Of a DNA stretch of 64,000 bases, positions 42,473 to 52,309 are shown piece after piece (position 1 is the stretch's first letter; every line of letters starts with the position of its first letter). Origin of the DNA: Corynebacterium aquatimens (GTDB taxonomy: Bacteria > Actinomycetota > Actinomycetes > Mycobacteriales > Mycobacteriaceae); assembly GCF_030408395.1 (NCBI RefSeq), contig NZ_CP046980.1, positions 1,364,001 through 1,428,000 on the forward strand, written 5' to 3'. The translations under genes were made by a program, and so were the position numbers. The notes under the pieces are model-generated. The model ran no database searches. It had not been told where the DNA came from and saw only the letters and a list, made by a program, of their open reading frames with translations.

Positions 42473-44122
42473 CTATTCCACACCGATAAAGCCAACGTGG
42501 CGCAGCCCATCGGCCGGATAGACAACAACGTCCGCGCTGGTGTCGGCCCGGATGATCTCTGGGTCGATGTCATAGGCGTCTTCCGGGTCGACCAGCAAGG
42601 TGATCAACTCGCCGTTGCGCTGTTCCATTAGCGCGCGGCAGCCTTCGTACACTGCGGCGGGGACAGTGGGCCCCATCGCGATTCGTTCGCCCTCCAAGGT
42701 GACCACGATGTCGGGATCGACGACATGGTCACGGTGAGGAGCCATCGTTGGTGTTGAGTCCAACTCAGCAACCACCATCTCCTCAGCAGCTTCCCTCATG
42801 GACGCAACCGCCGCGGCCAGTGGCTCATCAGGATCATGCACAGCGATTGCGGCAATACCGTTGATCAACCCGACATCAGAAAGGATCTCCACCTGCGGAG
42901 CCTCGCTATCCGCATTATCGGTGCTTGTCGCAGAGCTGTCTGTGGTACCACAGACTGCGCTGATGACGGTCGCGCGAATTTCGTCGAGTTCGTCCGCGTT
43001 CAACTCGTTGCTGGGCAAGACGATGACTTCGCGGGGCTGGTGCATTCGCGCGGCCCGCGCCACGTCGTCGGCAAGCAGTGGCCCTGGGGGCACGCAGACG
43101 GCACCGGCTTGCTCAAAAAGCTCCGCCACAGATCCCGGCGGTGTCACGGCAATGACGAGCCGTTGGACACTTTCCCGCGGTTCCTCAGCGATCACCGGGG
43201 GCAAGACCTCAATCCGGAGATTGGAAAGTGCGCCAAGACCCATGGCGGTTTCAATCACGCGGCCAGCATCGAGGGAATGAATATGAACCGTCGCTTCGGT
43301 GTCCGTTGCGCGCGCGATGACGAGGCTCTCCCCCAGGGGTGCGAACTGGGTTTCTAGTTCGTCCACATCCCCCGTGATGTAGAACATCACCTCAAGCCAG
43401 TGCGCAGAACCGTGGGTATGCGCGTTCCCCTGTTCCTCGTGCGGCACGTTTTCATCGTGGCTGGCTTCGCGGGAGGACGCTTCGGCGCCCGTGATCACTT
43501 CATTGAGGGCACGGAGCAACAAGACCAACCCCATCCCGCCGGCATCCACCACGCCTGCTTCGCGCAGCTCCGCGAGTTGGGACGGGGTTTTCTCCAGAGC
43601 ATCCGACGCGGCATCAAGCGCGATTCTCGCAAGCTCTTCCAACGAGGCCGCGTGTGTGTCCGCATCGTGATCGGAAACAGCCACCGCCGCCGCCCGCAGA
43701 ACAGAGATAATCGTGCCTTCGACCGGAACGGCGATCGCGCGCTCCACAAACGTCACAGAGGTGCGTAGTGCCCGTACGAACGTTTCCCCGTCGATGTCCC
43801 CGGTCATCGCTTCCTGTGCGAGACCCCGCAACACCTGTGATAACACCACGCCGGAATTACCGCGGGCGCCTTTGATGCTGCCCACCGACAGTGCGTTCGC
43901 CACATCATCCGCGCGCGCGGATGAGGTATCAAGGCCACGCTGATCAGCCTCACGCACAGCCGCGGCCATGGTGTGCGCCATGTTGGATCCGGTATCGGAG
44001 TCGGGTACGGGAAAGACGTTGAGGTTGTTTATTTCCACGCGGTGCTGATCCAATAATGCGGCTGCGCGCCGCGCCCACGACAGCAGGGCTGGTCCGTCAA
44101 GCTGCGTTCGTGGGGTGGTCAT
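42473..44122 (-). CDS. DAK2/DhaL-domain protein (FakA-like)
   Basis: A 549-residue protein with an N-terminal DhaL ATP-binding domain (NVFPVPDSDTGSNMAHTM; GARGNSGVVLSQVLRG, about residues 30-120; DAGGMGLVLLLRAL) and C-terminal DegV-linked/DAK1-like domains. In Firmicutes the homologue FakA phosphorylates fatty acids held by FakB. In actinobacteria its role is less clear. The Asp residues of PDSDTGSN that bind Mg-ATP are present. ATG 44122 has TAAGGT eight bases before it. It lies between ung and recG, a conserved position. Confidence 0.88.
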   Translation of the reverse strand: MTTPRTQLDGPALLSWARRAAALLDQHRVEINNLNVFPVPDSDTGSNMAHTMAAAVREADQRGLDTSSARADDVANALSVGSIKGARGNSGVVLSQVLRGLAQEAMTGDIDGETFVRALRTSVTFVERAIAVPVEGTIISVLRAAAVAVSDHDADTHAASLEELARIALDAASDALEKTPSQLAELREAGVVDAGGMGLVLLLRALNEVITGAEASSREASHDENVPHEEQGNAHTHGSAHWLEVMFYITGDVDELETQFAPLGESLVIARATDTEATVHIHSLDAGRVIETAMGLGALSNLRIEVLPPVIAEEPRESVQRLVIAVTPPGSVAELFEQAGAVCVPPGPLLADDVARAARMHQPREVIVLPSNELNADELDEIRATVISAVCGTTDSSATSTDNADSEAPQVEILSDVGLINGIAAIAVHDPDEPLAAAVASMREAAEEMVVAELDSTPTMAPHRDHVVDPDIVVTLEGERIAMGPTVPAAVYEGCRALMEQRNGELITLLVDPEDAYDIDPEIIRADTSADVVVYPADGLRHVGFIGVE

Positions 44123-44133
44123 GGTTGAACACC

Positions 44134-44778
44134 TTACAGTGACCAGTCGACTCCGTCTGCGCCTTGTTGTTCCAAAGCTGCATTAGCGCGGGAAAACGGG
44201 CGCGAGCCAAAGAAACCGCGGCTGGCAGACAACGGCGATGGGTGGGCGGACATGATCAGCGGGGTATCACCGAAAAACGGTGCGGTGGATTGCGCGTCGC
44301 GGCCCCACAAAATCCCCACCAGCGGCGTACCACGCGCAACAAGCGCCCTAATCGCGGCCTCAGTCACTTCCTCCCAGCCTTTGCCACGATGGGACGCCGG
44401 TTTGCCCGGGGCCACGGTGAGCACCCTGTTCAACAGCAGGATTCCTTGGGATGCCCAGTTGCTCAAGTCGCCGTCGCTACGCGGGGCAATTCCCAGATCA
44501 TCCTGAAGCTCTTTGTAGATGTTGACCAAGCTCCGCGGCGGGGCAACACCGGGCTGCGTCGAAAAGCTCAAGCCCATGGGGTGGCCCGGCGTGGGGTACG
44601 GATCTTGACCCACGATGACCACCTTGACCTCATCAAAGGGATCATGGAACGCACGCAAGATGTCGTTTCCCCGCGGCAGAAACGCGGGTTGCGCACGCAA
44701 GAAATCACCCATTTCATGCACACGCTTTTCGACGACCGAAAGCGGCTCTTGCCACGACGGATGCACCGGTAAGCTCAT
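44134..44778 (-). CDS. ung: Uracil-DNA glycosylase
   Basis: Removes uracil from DNA to start base-excision repair. The 214-residue product has the catalytic [20 protein letters not shown] (Asp of GQDPYP) and [19 protein letters not shown] (His of HPSPLS). Start [12 protein letters not shown] at 44778 overlaps the thiL stop by 4 bases (ATGA); the longer open frame to 44973 lies inside thiL and is spurious. Co-transcription with thiL is likely. Confidence 0.95.
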   Translation of the reverse strand: MSLPVHPSWQEPLSVVEKRVHEMGDFLRAQPAFLPRGNDILRAFHDPFDEVKVVIVGQDPYPTPGHPMGLSFSTQPGVAPPRSLVNIYKELQDDLGIAPRSDGDLSNWASQGILLLNRVLTVAPGKPASHRGKGWEEVTEAAIRALVARGTPLVGILWGRDAQSTAPFFGDTPLIMSAHPSPLSASRGFFGSRPFSRANAALEQQGADGVDWSL

Positions 44779-45773
44779 GCGAACGACTCCCAACCTTGGC
44801 GGAAAGCCGGTGGCTGGCCGTCGACGGTGACAACACCGGCGCGCTCCCCATTTGATTTGTGGTCCTTGGAATCTTTTGCCACTTGTCCAATGACGCGGAA
44901 CCCAACGGGTGCTTCCCCGTGGATGGTTCCCATCAACGTGTGGTCCTCCCCACCTTCTAACACCCATTTCCACGGATCGATGCCTACCAGTTCACCGGCG
45001 GCAAGAAGCAGCTCATCCGGGGCGATGGCCTCTTTATCCAAGTCGATGTTGACCCGGGACCGTTCCGCGAGCGTGCTGATGTCCACGATGAGTCCATCGG
45101 AATTATCCGTCATCGAACTAGCACCGGCTGAGCGGGCCACCACCCCGCTTCCCGGACGAATCGTGGGCGTCTGGAACCCCTCGATGAGTGGGGCGAACTC
45201 ATCCGGTAGCTCAAGCCCCGATTCCAAAAGCGCGAGGCCTGCCGCAGAGTAACCAATCGCCCCGTGAGCGATGACCTGCTGCCCGGCGCGGGCACCGTCG
45301 AGCGTGAGCGGAGGCCGGTTGCCGCCGAGTGACCCAATCGCCGTGATCGAGATAACCAGGTTCTGTCCCGCCGTGACGTCGCCGCCGACCAGCTCCGCCG
45401 CATAACCGTCAATCTCTTCCGCTATTCCGCCTGCAAACTCGGTGAGTACGTCCACGGGCAGATCCATCGGTGCGGACAGCGACAGCAGCACAGCGATCGG
45501 GCGTGCCCCCATTGCCTCTACGTCAGCGAAGTTCTGCGTCACTGCGCGCCGACCCAGCAGCCGCGGGGTCGTCAGATCGCGGCGGAAGTGCCGTCCCTCC
45601 ACCAGCATGTCGGTGGTGGCCACCACCCGTGAGTTCGGCGAGGCCGGGTACAAAACCGCAGCATCATCACCGTTGACTGCGCTCGGCGCGGCGTGGGTGA
45701 TGCGTCGGATGACTTCCTTTTCCCCGAGCTCACGCAGCGTCGGACCTTGCGTGGGAAAACCGGTGTTGGGCAT
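44775..45773 (-). CDS. thiL: Thiamine-monophosphate kinase
   Basis: Makes thiamine diphosphate from thiamine phosphate and ATP. The 332-residue product has the AIR-synthase fold: GDDAAVL (about 35), [11 protein letters not shown] (about 53), [30 protein letters not shown] and [10 protein letters not shown]. Both GTG 45779 and ATG 45773 are possible. I prefer ATG because TAGTCT (45781-45786, minus) ends seven bases before it, the pattern of leaderless starts here. It is divergent from the DUF3515 gene, 20 bp apart, and overlaps ung. Confidence 0.93.
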   Translation of the reverse strand: MPNTGFPTQGPTLRELGEKEVIRRITHAAPSAVNGDDAAVLYPASPNSRVVATTDMLVEGRHFRRDLTTPRLLGRRAVTQNFADVEAMGARPIAVLLSLSAPMDLPVDVLTEFAGGIAEEIDGYAAELVGGDVTAGQNLVISITAIGSLGGNRPPLTLDGARAGQQVIAHGAIGYSAAGLALLESGLELPDEFAPLIEGFQTPTIRPGSGVVARSAGASSMTDNSDGLIVDISTLAERSRVNIDLDKEAIAPDELLLAAGELVGIDPWKWVLEGGEDHTLMGTIHGEAPVGFRVIGQVAKDSKDHKSNGERAGVVTVDGQPPAFRQGWESFA

Positions 45774-45779
45774 GGCCAC

Positions 45780-45786
45780 TAGACTA
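45780..45786. promoter_or_regulatory. Overlapping divergent -10 boxes for thiL and the DUF3515 gene
   Basis: TAGACT on the plus strand (45780-45785) ends eight bases before ATG 45794. TAGTCT on the minus strand (45781-45786) ends seven bases before ATG 45773. The two -10-like boxes share five base pairs. Confidence 0.45.
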
Positions 45787-45793
45787 ATGCCCC

Positions 45794-46822
45794 ATGAGCA
45801 CGGCTACCGACGACAGCCCAGGATCACACAACGATGACGCGCTGACCACGCCCGCCGCGGGCGCCACGGCTGCAAGCGGAATTGGCACGCGCGCCGTGGC
45901 ACTCATGATCGCGTTATCTCTCCTTTTAGTGATCGGTGTCTTGGTCGGCGCCAAGATCCTCACCAACCGCATCCAGGATCAACCCGTCTCACTCGCTGAA
46001 CTGCCGGCGCCGCTCGCTGACTCGCCGGAGTGCATGGAAGTGGTGGAACGCGCCCCGGAGAAACTCGGCGGCTTTGACAGGGCGCGGATCGCCGAACCCG
46101 TACCTGCTGGTGCAGCCGCGTGGAGAACGTCTTCTGGTCAACGGGCAATCACTCTGCGATGCGGTGTAGACATGCCGCTGCAGTACACAACTCTTTCGGA
46201 CGTTGAAACGCACGGCGACACACAGTGGATCCGCATCACGGAGGGTTCAGACGCCAGCGCCCTGACCACCTGGTTCACCGTGAACCGTTCCCCTATCGTC
46301 GCTGTGACCGCCGAAGCCGACACCGGTGATTCCGCCGCATCCCCGGTTGCTGAGCTGGATCTATCCTTCCTCCCGGAATCTGCGGCAGAACCGCGCGGCA
46401 TTCCCCTTAATGCTGTGGAAGACGAACCCGGTCAGCGTGATGCCTGCCGCGCGTTTCTTGCATCCATGCCGGCGTCCTTGGACGGCGGATACAAGCGCGT
46501 TGACTCCCCCGTCGCGGGTGCGCTCCACCCCGAGACCACTGCCGCATGGACCCGCCCTGGCCACAACCCCGTTGTTGTCCGCTGCGGGGTTGCAACGCCG
46601 AAGTCCTACGCACCTGGAGCCCAGCTCACACAGATCAATAACGTGGCCTGGTTCGAAGACAACGCTGCGTCAGATATGCCGGGGTCCACGGTCCTTTACG
46701 CCCTGCGCGAAGAGACCGATTCGCCGGCCCAAAGGCCTGTCATCGCGGTGTCCTGGCCCAGCGACGCGGGCAACGGAGGACTCACCACAATCAGCGACGC
46801 CCTGGCAAAACAGCAGAACTAG
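45794..46822 (+). CDS. DUF3515-family membrane-anchored protein
   Basis: A 342-residue protein with an N-terminal transmembrane helix (VALMIALSLLLVIGVLVGAKI, about 33-54), then an extracytoplasmic region made of two related halves, each with a CGV motif (LRCGVDMP, VRCGVATP) and a preceding EC/AC cysteine, probably disulfide-linked. DUF3515 is an actinobacterial family of unknown role, usually beside thiL and ddl as here. A normal DUF3515 protein is about 150-200 residues, so a duplicated domain is notable. It converges on ddl. Confidence 0.82.
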   Translation: MSTATDDSPGSHNDDALTTPAAGATAASGIGTRAVALMIALSLLLVIGVLVGAKILTNRIQDQPVSLAELPAPLADSPECMEVVERAPEKLGGFDRARIAEPVPAGAAAWRTSSGQRAITLRCGVDMPLQYTTLSDVETHGDTQWIRITEGSDASALTTWFTVNRSPIVAVTAEADTGDSAASPVAELDLSFLPESAAEPRGIPLNAVEDEPGQRDACRAFLASMPASLDGGYKRVDSPVAGALHPETTAAWTRPGHNPVVVRCGVATPKSYAPGAQLTQINNVAWFEDNAASDMPGSTVLYALREETDSPAQRPVIAVSWPSDAGNGGLTTISDALAKQQN

Positions 46823-46833
46823 ATCACTGGCAT

Positions 46834-47895
46834 CTAGCGGCGGGTCATGGAAAGCGCTGTGTCAATCAGCGTTTCCAGGATCTGGCCGTAGGTCATGCCG
46901 CCCGCGATGAACATTTGCGGGTACTGGGAGATCGGGGTGAAGCCCGGCATGGTGTTGGGCTCATTGAGTACGGGGCCGGATTCGGTAATGAAGAAGTCCA
47001 CGCGGGCGAGCCCGCGGCATTCCAACGCACGGAATGTGAGCTTCGCTAAGCGCTCGACCTCGCGGGTGGTTGCTTCGTCATACCCCGCCGGGATGGTAGA
47101 CGTCACCACGTTATCCAAGTACTTGGTCTCAAAACCGTAGAAACCCTCGGCGGAATCAGTGGTTCCGTTGAGCTTGGCTATAGGCGAGGTAATCAGCTCG
47201 CCGCCGGGGAGTTCCATCACGCCGATCTCGACCTCATCGCCAACCAGACCCGCTTCCACCACGGCCTTGGTGTCGCTTTCAAACGCTTTAGCAATCGCAG
47301 CGTCAAACTCGTCCCAAGAATCCACCTTGGACACACCAATCGATGAGCCACCACGGGCCGGTTTCACAAAGACGGGAAGGCCAAGGTGGGCCTTTTCTTC
47401 GTCGTTAAGCGTGCGCTCTTCTTTGAAGATGACCTCACGCGTGATGGGAACGCCGGCGAGCGACGCGAGCTTTTTCGTGTATTCCTTGTCCATGCAGGCG
47501 GCGGAGGCGAATTGGCCGGAGCCCACGTACGGGATGCCGGAGAGTTCGAAGAGGCCTTGGATCGTGCCGTCTTCGCCGAAAGGGCCGTGGAGGATGGGGA
47601 AGACCACATCCGCGACGGCGAGCACCTCACCGGTGGCGACGTCCGTGATCTCACCGCGGCTTTGCGGATTGACGCTGAGCGCGACCTCGCGACCTTCGGG
47701 GACCTCTGGCAGCTCCGCGTCGCCTTTAGGGTCTACGACTCCCTCGACCCACGTGCCCGCGCGGGTGATGCCGATGGGGATGACCTCGAATTTTTCAGCT
47801 GGGAGCTCCCCCATGATCGCTGAGGCGGAGATGCACGAGATCGAGTGTTCCGTGGACATCCCGCCGTAAATGACGGCTACGCGCTTTCTACTCAC
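46834..47895 (-). CDS. ddl: D-alanine--D-alanine ligase
   Basis: Joins two D-Ala with ATP for peptidoglycan precursors. The 353-residue ATP-grasp enzyme starts with RVAVIYGGMSTEHSIS, then LHGPFGEDGTIQG, VKPARGGSSIGVSKV, ARVDFFITESG and NEPNTMPGFTPISQYPQM. The start is GTG 47895 with TAATCT (47903-47908) seven bases upstream, so it is likely leaderless. It is encoded after gpsA on the same strand, 13 bp apart, and converges with the DUF3515 gene. Confidence 0.96.
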   Translation of the reverse strand: MSRKRVAVIYGGMSTEHSISCISASAIMGELPAEKFEVIPIGITRAGTWVEGVVDPKGDAELPEVPEGREVALSVNPQSRGEITDVATGEVLAVADVVFPILHGPFGEDGTIQGLFELSGIPYVGSGQFASAACMDKEYTKKLASLAGVPITREVIFKEERTLNDEEKAHLGLPVFVKPARGGSSIGVSKVDSWDEFDAAIAKAFESDTKAVVEAGLVGDEVEIGVMELPGGELITSPIAKLNGTTDSAEGFYGFETKYLDNVVTSTIPAGYDEATTREVERLAKLTFRALECRGLARVDFFITESGPVLNEPNTMPGFTPISQYPQMFIAGGMTYGQILETLIDTALSMTRR

Positions 47896-47908
47896 GCAGA
47901 AAAGATTA

Positions 47909-48910
47909 CTATTCCGCCTTCTTCTTCCGCCCCATCAACGCGACCACCATGTCATCCACGCTCATCCCCTGGTGACACACCGCGAAAACCGCCTGCGTCA
48001 GCGGCATGTCCACCCCGGAAATCTGGGCGAGCTCAAAGATGCTTTTCGACGACACGACTCCCTCCGCGACCTGCCCATGCGTGGCTTCCTTCGCCTCTTC
48101 AAGGGTGTGCCCGCGGCCCAGGCGCTCACCGAACGTGCGGTTACGGGACAGCTCCGAACTGCACGTGGCCACCAAGTCCCCCAGTCCGGCGAGACCCGCG
48201 AAGGTCTTTTGATCAGCCCCGAGCTTCACGCCTAGGCGGGTGATTTCGGCGAGACCGCGCGTGATCAACGTAGCCCGAGTGTTCTCCCCGAGCCCTTGAC
48301 CGAACGCCATTCCGCACGCGAGTGCAACGACGTTCTTGCAGGCCCCGCCGATTTCGCAGCCAAGGACATCCACGTTGGTGTACGGGCGCATGTAGTGCGT
48401 CGCCGCCGCGTGCTGCACATCAGTCGCGCGCTCCATGTCCGAGCACGCGATGACGGTGGCCGCCGGTTGTTCCAGCGCGACCTCACGGGCGAGGTTGGGT
48501 CCGCTTAACACCGCAATGCGGTTCTCCGGCACGCCGGATACTTCCGCAATGACCTCGGACATCCGCTTGTACGTGCCTTGTTCGATGCCTTTGGAAATGC
48601 TCACGACCGTAGAGTCTTCGCCGAAGTACTGAGCCCAACGGCCAACGTTGTCCCGCATCGTCTGGCTAGGGACCGCGGGGATAATGATGTCCGCACCCGC
48701 CAATGCTTCCTGCGCCGAGTCCGTCGTAGCGATCGCGTGCGGCAACTCGATCCCCGGGAGATAGTCCGGGTTCTCATGGGTTTCAGCGATCGTGTCGGCC
48801 AGCTCCTTCCGCCGCGCCCACAACGCGACCTGATTACCGGCGTCCGCAAACACCTTGGCCAGCGCCGTGCCCCACGATCCCGCACCCATCACCGCGACCT
48901 TTGCACTCAT
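47909..48910 (-). CDS. gpsA: Glycerol-3-phosphate dehydrogenase, NAD(P)+
   Basis: Reduces dihydroxyacetone phosphate to sn-glycerol-3-phosphate for phospholipid synthesis. The 333-residue product opens with the Rossmann motif [21 protein letters not shown], and carries [33 protein letters not shown] (catalytic Lys) and [23 protein letters not shown] 48910 (MSAKVAVMG) has GGAAGGA upstream; the open frame extends to 49036. It is divergent from the Nudix gene. Confidence 0.95.
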   Translation of the reverse strand: MSAKVAVMGAGSWGTALAKVFADAGNQVALWARRKELADTIAETHENPDYLPGIELPHAIATTDSAQEALAGADIIIPAVPSQTMRDNVGRWAQYFGEDSTVVSISKGIEQGTYKRMSEVIAEVSGVPENRIAVLSGPNLAREVALEQPAATVIACSDMERATDVQHAAATHYMRPYTNVDVLGCEIGGACKNVVALACGMAFGQGLGENTRATLITRGLAEITRLGVKLGADQKTFAGLAGLGDLVATCSSELSRNRTFGERLGRGHTLEEAKEATHGQVAEGVVSSKSIFELAQISGVDMPLTQAVFAVCHQGMSVDDMVVALMGRKKKAE

Positions 48911-49056
48911 GCCTGGCATTCCTTCCCGTCCGTGTACTCGAGTCGGGGTTCTAAGCCCCTTCAAAGTGTGCCCAGTGTAAAACACCTTCGCCGTTCTGCA
49001 GGCGACACCGGCACAAAAAGTAGGTGTTCGACTCAAAACTGCGACACAATGAGGGC

Positions 49057-50058
49057 ATGGCTAAACTCCACGAGACCGACAAGGACGTCCAGGGCGAAAT
49101 GTTCCTCACCGGGCGCCACCAAGCAATCCCGCGCCACCCGGATAAGGAATTCGATTCCACAACCCTGGCCGCCGGCATTGTTCTGTGGCGCGGCGACCTT
49201 GCGGACGTGGACAATCTTGAGGTGGCCTGCATCCACCGCCCGCACTACGACGACTGGTCATTGGCCAAAGGCAAAGTCGATCCGGGCGAGTCCCTGGTCT
49301 GCACCGCCGTGCGTGAAATCAAGGAAGAAACTGGCTACGACGCACGCCTGGGCAAACTCTTGGGCAAAACCGTCTACCCCGTCGGCGACACCACGAAGGT
49401 GGTCTACTACTGGACCGGCGAAGTCACCGCCGGCGAGTTCACACCGAACGATGAAGTCGATGAGATCCGCTGGCTGAAACTCACCAACGCCAAAGAGATC
49501 ATGTCCTACGACCTCGACCGCCAAGTGCTGGAGAAAGCCGAAAAGCGCTTCCGCCTCCCAGCCACCTCACGCATCCTCTACGTCCGCCACGCCCGCGCCC
49601 ACGAACGCTCAAAGTGGCACGGCGACGACAACAAGCGCCCCCTGGACAAGAAGGGCCGCCGCCAAGCAGAGATGCTCGTTCCCATGCTGGCCCCGTTCCA
49701 CCCCGATCGGCTCTACTCCGCCGAGCCCGACCGCTGCCAAAGCACCATCGCACCGCTTGCCGACGAACTGAACATGCCCATCACCGTCGACGAACGCTTC
49801 GGGGACAAAGCCTGGGAAAACAACATGGTCAGCGCCCAAAAAGCCTTCACCGAAGTCATCGAAGCCGGCGGTGTCAGCGTGATCATCGGCCAAGGCGGGG
49901 TCATCCCCGGCATCATCGCCTGGCTCTCCGCCAACGGGCGCCTCCCCATCGCCGATGAGGACATCGTTTCCAAAAAGGGCTCCGTCTGGGTCCTGTCTTT
50001 CAACAACGGTGAACTCACCGGCGCTGACTACATGCCCTCCGCGCTCCCCGTTCGCTAG
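49057..50058 (+). CDS. Nudix hydrolase fused to histidine phosphatase (MutT1-like)
   Basis: A 333-residue two-domain protein resembling mycobacterial MutT1, which removes oxidised nucleotides such as 8-oxo-(d)GTP and acts on diadenosine polyphosphates. Nudix box [23 protein letters not shown] lies at about 74-96. The C-terminal half (about 178-333) has the RHG motif as [13 protein letters not shown], with [10 protein letters not shown] following. ATG 49057 (MAKLHETD) was chosen over an in-frame upstream codon at 49024. Divergent from gpsA, whose start is 147 bp away. Confidence 0.9.
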   Translation: MAKLHETDKDVQGEMFLTGRHQAIPRHPDKEFDSTTLAAGIVLWRGDLADVDNLEVACIHRPHYDDWSLAKGKVDPGESLVCTAVREIKEETGYDARLGKLLGKTVYPVGDTTKVVYYWTGEVTAGEFTPNDEVDEIRWLKLTNAKEIMSYDLDRQVLEKAEKRFRLPATSRILYVRHARAHERSKWHGDDNKRPLDKKGRRQAEMLVPMLAPFHPDRLYSAEPDRCQSTIAPLADELNMPITVDERFGDKAWENNMVSAQKAFTEVIEAGGVSVIIGQGGVIPGIIAWLSANGRLPIADEDIVSKKGSVWVLSFNNGELTGADYMPSALPVR

Positions 50059-50070
50059 TCACTCGATGCA

Positions 50071-50158
50071 GTATACTTCGATGAAATGGGCTCAATCCCT
50101 CAAGCCCGTGACCTGCGCAAATAGAATTGGCCCGCCCGCGATTTTCATCGAAGTATAC
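50071..50158. repeat. Inverted-repeat element between Nudix and leuD genes
   Basis: GTATACTTCGATGAAA (50071-50086) and its perfect complement (50143-50158) bound an 88-bp segment between convergent genes. The 14-bp core GTATACTTCGATGA also occurs four times in the tandem array at 38306-38967. No gene inside. Confidence 0.75.
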
Positions 50159-50174
50159 CGCGTCCTCTGGGGGA

Positions 50175-50762
50175 CTAGATGCGCGGCTTCCAGGACTGCC
50201 GGTTGGCTTCGAAGTTGTCGATGACGTCTTCGTCGCGGAGAGTGAGTCCGATGTCGTCGAGGCCCTCCATGAGCCGCCAGCGGGTGTAGTCGTCGATGTC
50301 GAAGGTGTAGACGCTGTCGCCGACGGTGACGGTGCGGTCCTCCAAGCTGACGGTGACCTCCATGCCTGGGTTGTTTTCCAGGGTCTTCCAGATCAGTTCG
50401 ATGTCGGATTCGGTCATGATGCCCGCGAGCAGGCCAGCTTTAGATGTATTGCCTTTGAAGATATCGGCGAAGCGGGGGCAGAACACGGCCTTGAAACCGT
50501 AGTCCATAAGCGCCCAGACAGCGTGCTCGCGCGAGGAACCGGTACCGAAGTCCGGGCCAGCGAAAAGAACAGAGCCGTTTTTAAACGCTTCCTGGTTTAA
50601 AACGAAGTCTTCCTCGTTCGCGCGCCAGTTGGAAAACAGGCCGTCCTCAAAGCCGGTACGGGTCACGCGCTTGAGGTAGACGGCAGGAATGATCTGGTCA
50701 GTGTCCACGTTGGAACGGGTCAGCGGCACGCCGACGCCGGTGTGGGTCGTGAACTTCTCCAT
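50175..50762 (-). CDS. leuD: 3-isopropylmalate dehydratase, small subunit
   Basis: Small subunit of the [4Fe-4S] isomerase converting 2- to 3-isopropylmalate in leucine synthesis. The 195-residue protein has the swivel-domain motifs [17 protein letters not shown] and [17 protein letters not shown]. Start ATG 50762 is 28 bp after leuC, so the two are co-transcribed and form a heterodimer. Length is typical. Confidence 0.96.
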   Translation of the reverse strand: MEKFTTHTGVGVPLTRSNVDTDQIIPAVYLKRVTRTGFEDGLFSNWRANEEDFVLNQEAFKNGSVLFAGPDFGTGSSREHAVWALMDYGFKAVFCPRFADIFKGNTSKAGLLAGIMTESDIELIWKTLENNPGMEVTVSLEDRTVTVGDSVYTFDIDDYTRWRLMEGLDDIGLTLRDEDVIDNFEANRQSWKPRI

Positions 50763-50790
50763 GAGTTTCTCCTAGTGGTCGTGCGGCGGA

Positions 50791-52221
50791 TTAGAGGTCA
50801 GCGGGGCTAGCCAGGTGGCCAGTGATCGCGGTGGCTGCTGCCACGAGCGGAGACACCAGGTGCGTGCGGCCACCCGGGCCTTGGCGGCCTTCGAAGTTGC
50901 GGTTGGAGGTAGATGCGGACCGCTCGCCGCGACCCAGCTGGTCCGGGTTCATGCCCAGGCACATGGAGCAACCAGCAGTGCGCCAGTCAGCACCAAAGTC
51001 GCGGAAGATCTGGTCCAGACCTTCCTCTTCGGCCTGCTGCTTGACCAGCGCCGAGGACGGCACGACCATCATGCGTGTATCCGGCGCAATCTTCTTGCCC
51101 TTGAGAATCTCCGCGGCGGCGCGCAGGTCTTCGATGCGGGCGTTGGTGCACGATCCCAGGAACACGGTGTCGATCTTGATGTCACGCAGCGGGGTTCCAG
51201 GCTCAAGCGCCATGTACTTCAAAGCTTTCTCCGCAGCGGCCTTCTCCGTATCGTTGGTGAAGGACTCCGGGTCCGGCACGGACTCGGACAACGGCAAGCC
51301 TTGTCCCGGGTTAGTACCCCAGGTGACAAACGGCGTCAGCGCGGAACCGTCGATTTCCACAACGCTGTCAAACTTCGCGCCCGGATCCGTCGGCAGGGTC
51401 TTCCAGTACGCCACGGCCTCATCCCAGTCCGCACCCTTCGGCGCAAACTCGCGGCCCTTAACGTATTCAAAGGTCTTCTCATCCGGCGCCACCATGCCGG
51501 CACGTGCGCCACCCTCAATGGACATGTTGCACATGGTCATGCGGGCTTCCATGGACAACTTCTCAATAGCGCTGCCGCGGTACTCCATGATGTGGCCCTG
51601 GCCGCCGTTGGTGCCAATCTTCGCGATGATCGCCAGAATCAGATCCTTCGACGTCACGCCCGGCTGTAGCTCGCCGGAGACCTCAATCGCCATCGTCTTA
51701 AACGGCTTGAGCGGCAGCGTCTGCGTGGCCATAACGTGTTCCACTTCGGAGGTACCAATACCCATACCAATGGAACCGAAGGCGCCGTGGGTGGACGTGT
51801 GCGAGTCACCACACACGATCGTCATGCCCGGCTGCGTGATACCCAACTGCGGGCCCACGGTGTGCACAATGCCCTGCTGCAAATCGCCCATAGAGTGCAG
51901 GCGAATTCCGAACTCTTCGCAGTTCTTGCGCAGCGTGGAGACCTGAGTCCGCGACGTCAGCTCTTCAATTTCCAGCAGGTTGCCGGACTTGATTCCAACG
52001 GTGGGAACGTTGTGATCCTCCGTCGCCAAGTGTTGCTCTGGGTGGCGAATCTTACGCCCAGCAAGGCGCAGACCATCGAACGCCTGCGGCGACGTCACCT
52101 CATGGAGGAGCTGAAAGTCAATGTAGATCAGGTCCGGGTCTCCATTTTCGCCCTTCTTCACTACGTGGTCACGCCACACCTTTTCCGCCAGGGTTAAAGG
52201 CTGGTCTGTGTGCTCCGCCAT
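50791..52221 (-). CDS. leuC: 3-isopropylmalate dehydratase, large subunit
   Basis: Catalytic subunit with the [4Fe-4S] cluster. The 476-residue product shows [52 protein letters not shown] (first Cys ligand) and [31 protein letters not shown] (two Cys ligands and active site). The ATG at 52221 is preceded by AAAGG. A -10 TATAAT lies at 52285-52290. In C. glutamicum an IclR-type gene (ltbR) lies upstream; here a different gene occupies that place. Confidence 0.96.
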   Translation of the reverse strand: MAEHTDQPLTLAEKVWRDHVVKKGENGDPDLIYIDFQLLHEVTSPQAFDGLRLAGRKIRHPEQHLATEDHNVPTVGIKSGNLLEIEELTSRTQVSTLRKNCEEFGIRLHSMGDLQQGIVHTVGPQLGITQPGMTIVCGDSHTSTHGAFGSIGMGIGTSEVEHVMATQTLPLKPFKTMAIEVSGELQPGVTSKDLILAIIAKIGTNGGQGHIMEYRGSAIEKLSMEARMTMCNMSIEGGARAGMVAPDEKTFEYVKGREFAPKGADWDEAVAYWKTLPTDPGAKFDSVVEIDGSALTPFVTWGTNPGQGLPLSESVPDPESFTNDTEKAAAEKALKYMALEPGTPLRDIKIDTVFLGSCTNARIEDLRAAAEILKGKKIAPDTRMMVVPSSALVKQQAEEEGLDQIFRDFGADWRTAGCSMCLGMNPDQLGRGERSASTSNRNFEGRQGPGGRTHLVSPLVAAATAITGHLASPADL

Positions 52222-52284
52222 TGCTCACCTTTCCAACATGATCAATTTGTCGCGCATGGGACGCATCGCGTCCGCACTGCAGAA

Positions 52285-52290
52285 ATTATA
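52285..52290 (-). promoter_or_regulatory. -10 box of the leuCD promoter
   Basis: A consensus TATAAT on the minus strand, 63 bp upstream of the leuC start, with TTGTAA about 19 bp further up as a weak -35. Confidence 0.5.
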
Positions 52291-52309
52291 CAAAGCGGCC
52301 CGCGCACCT

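Noticed and set aside
44779..44973. N-terminal extension of ung.
   Set aside because: It lies in thiL coding sequence; the family start and ATGA overlap are at 44778.
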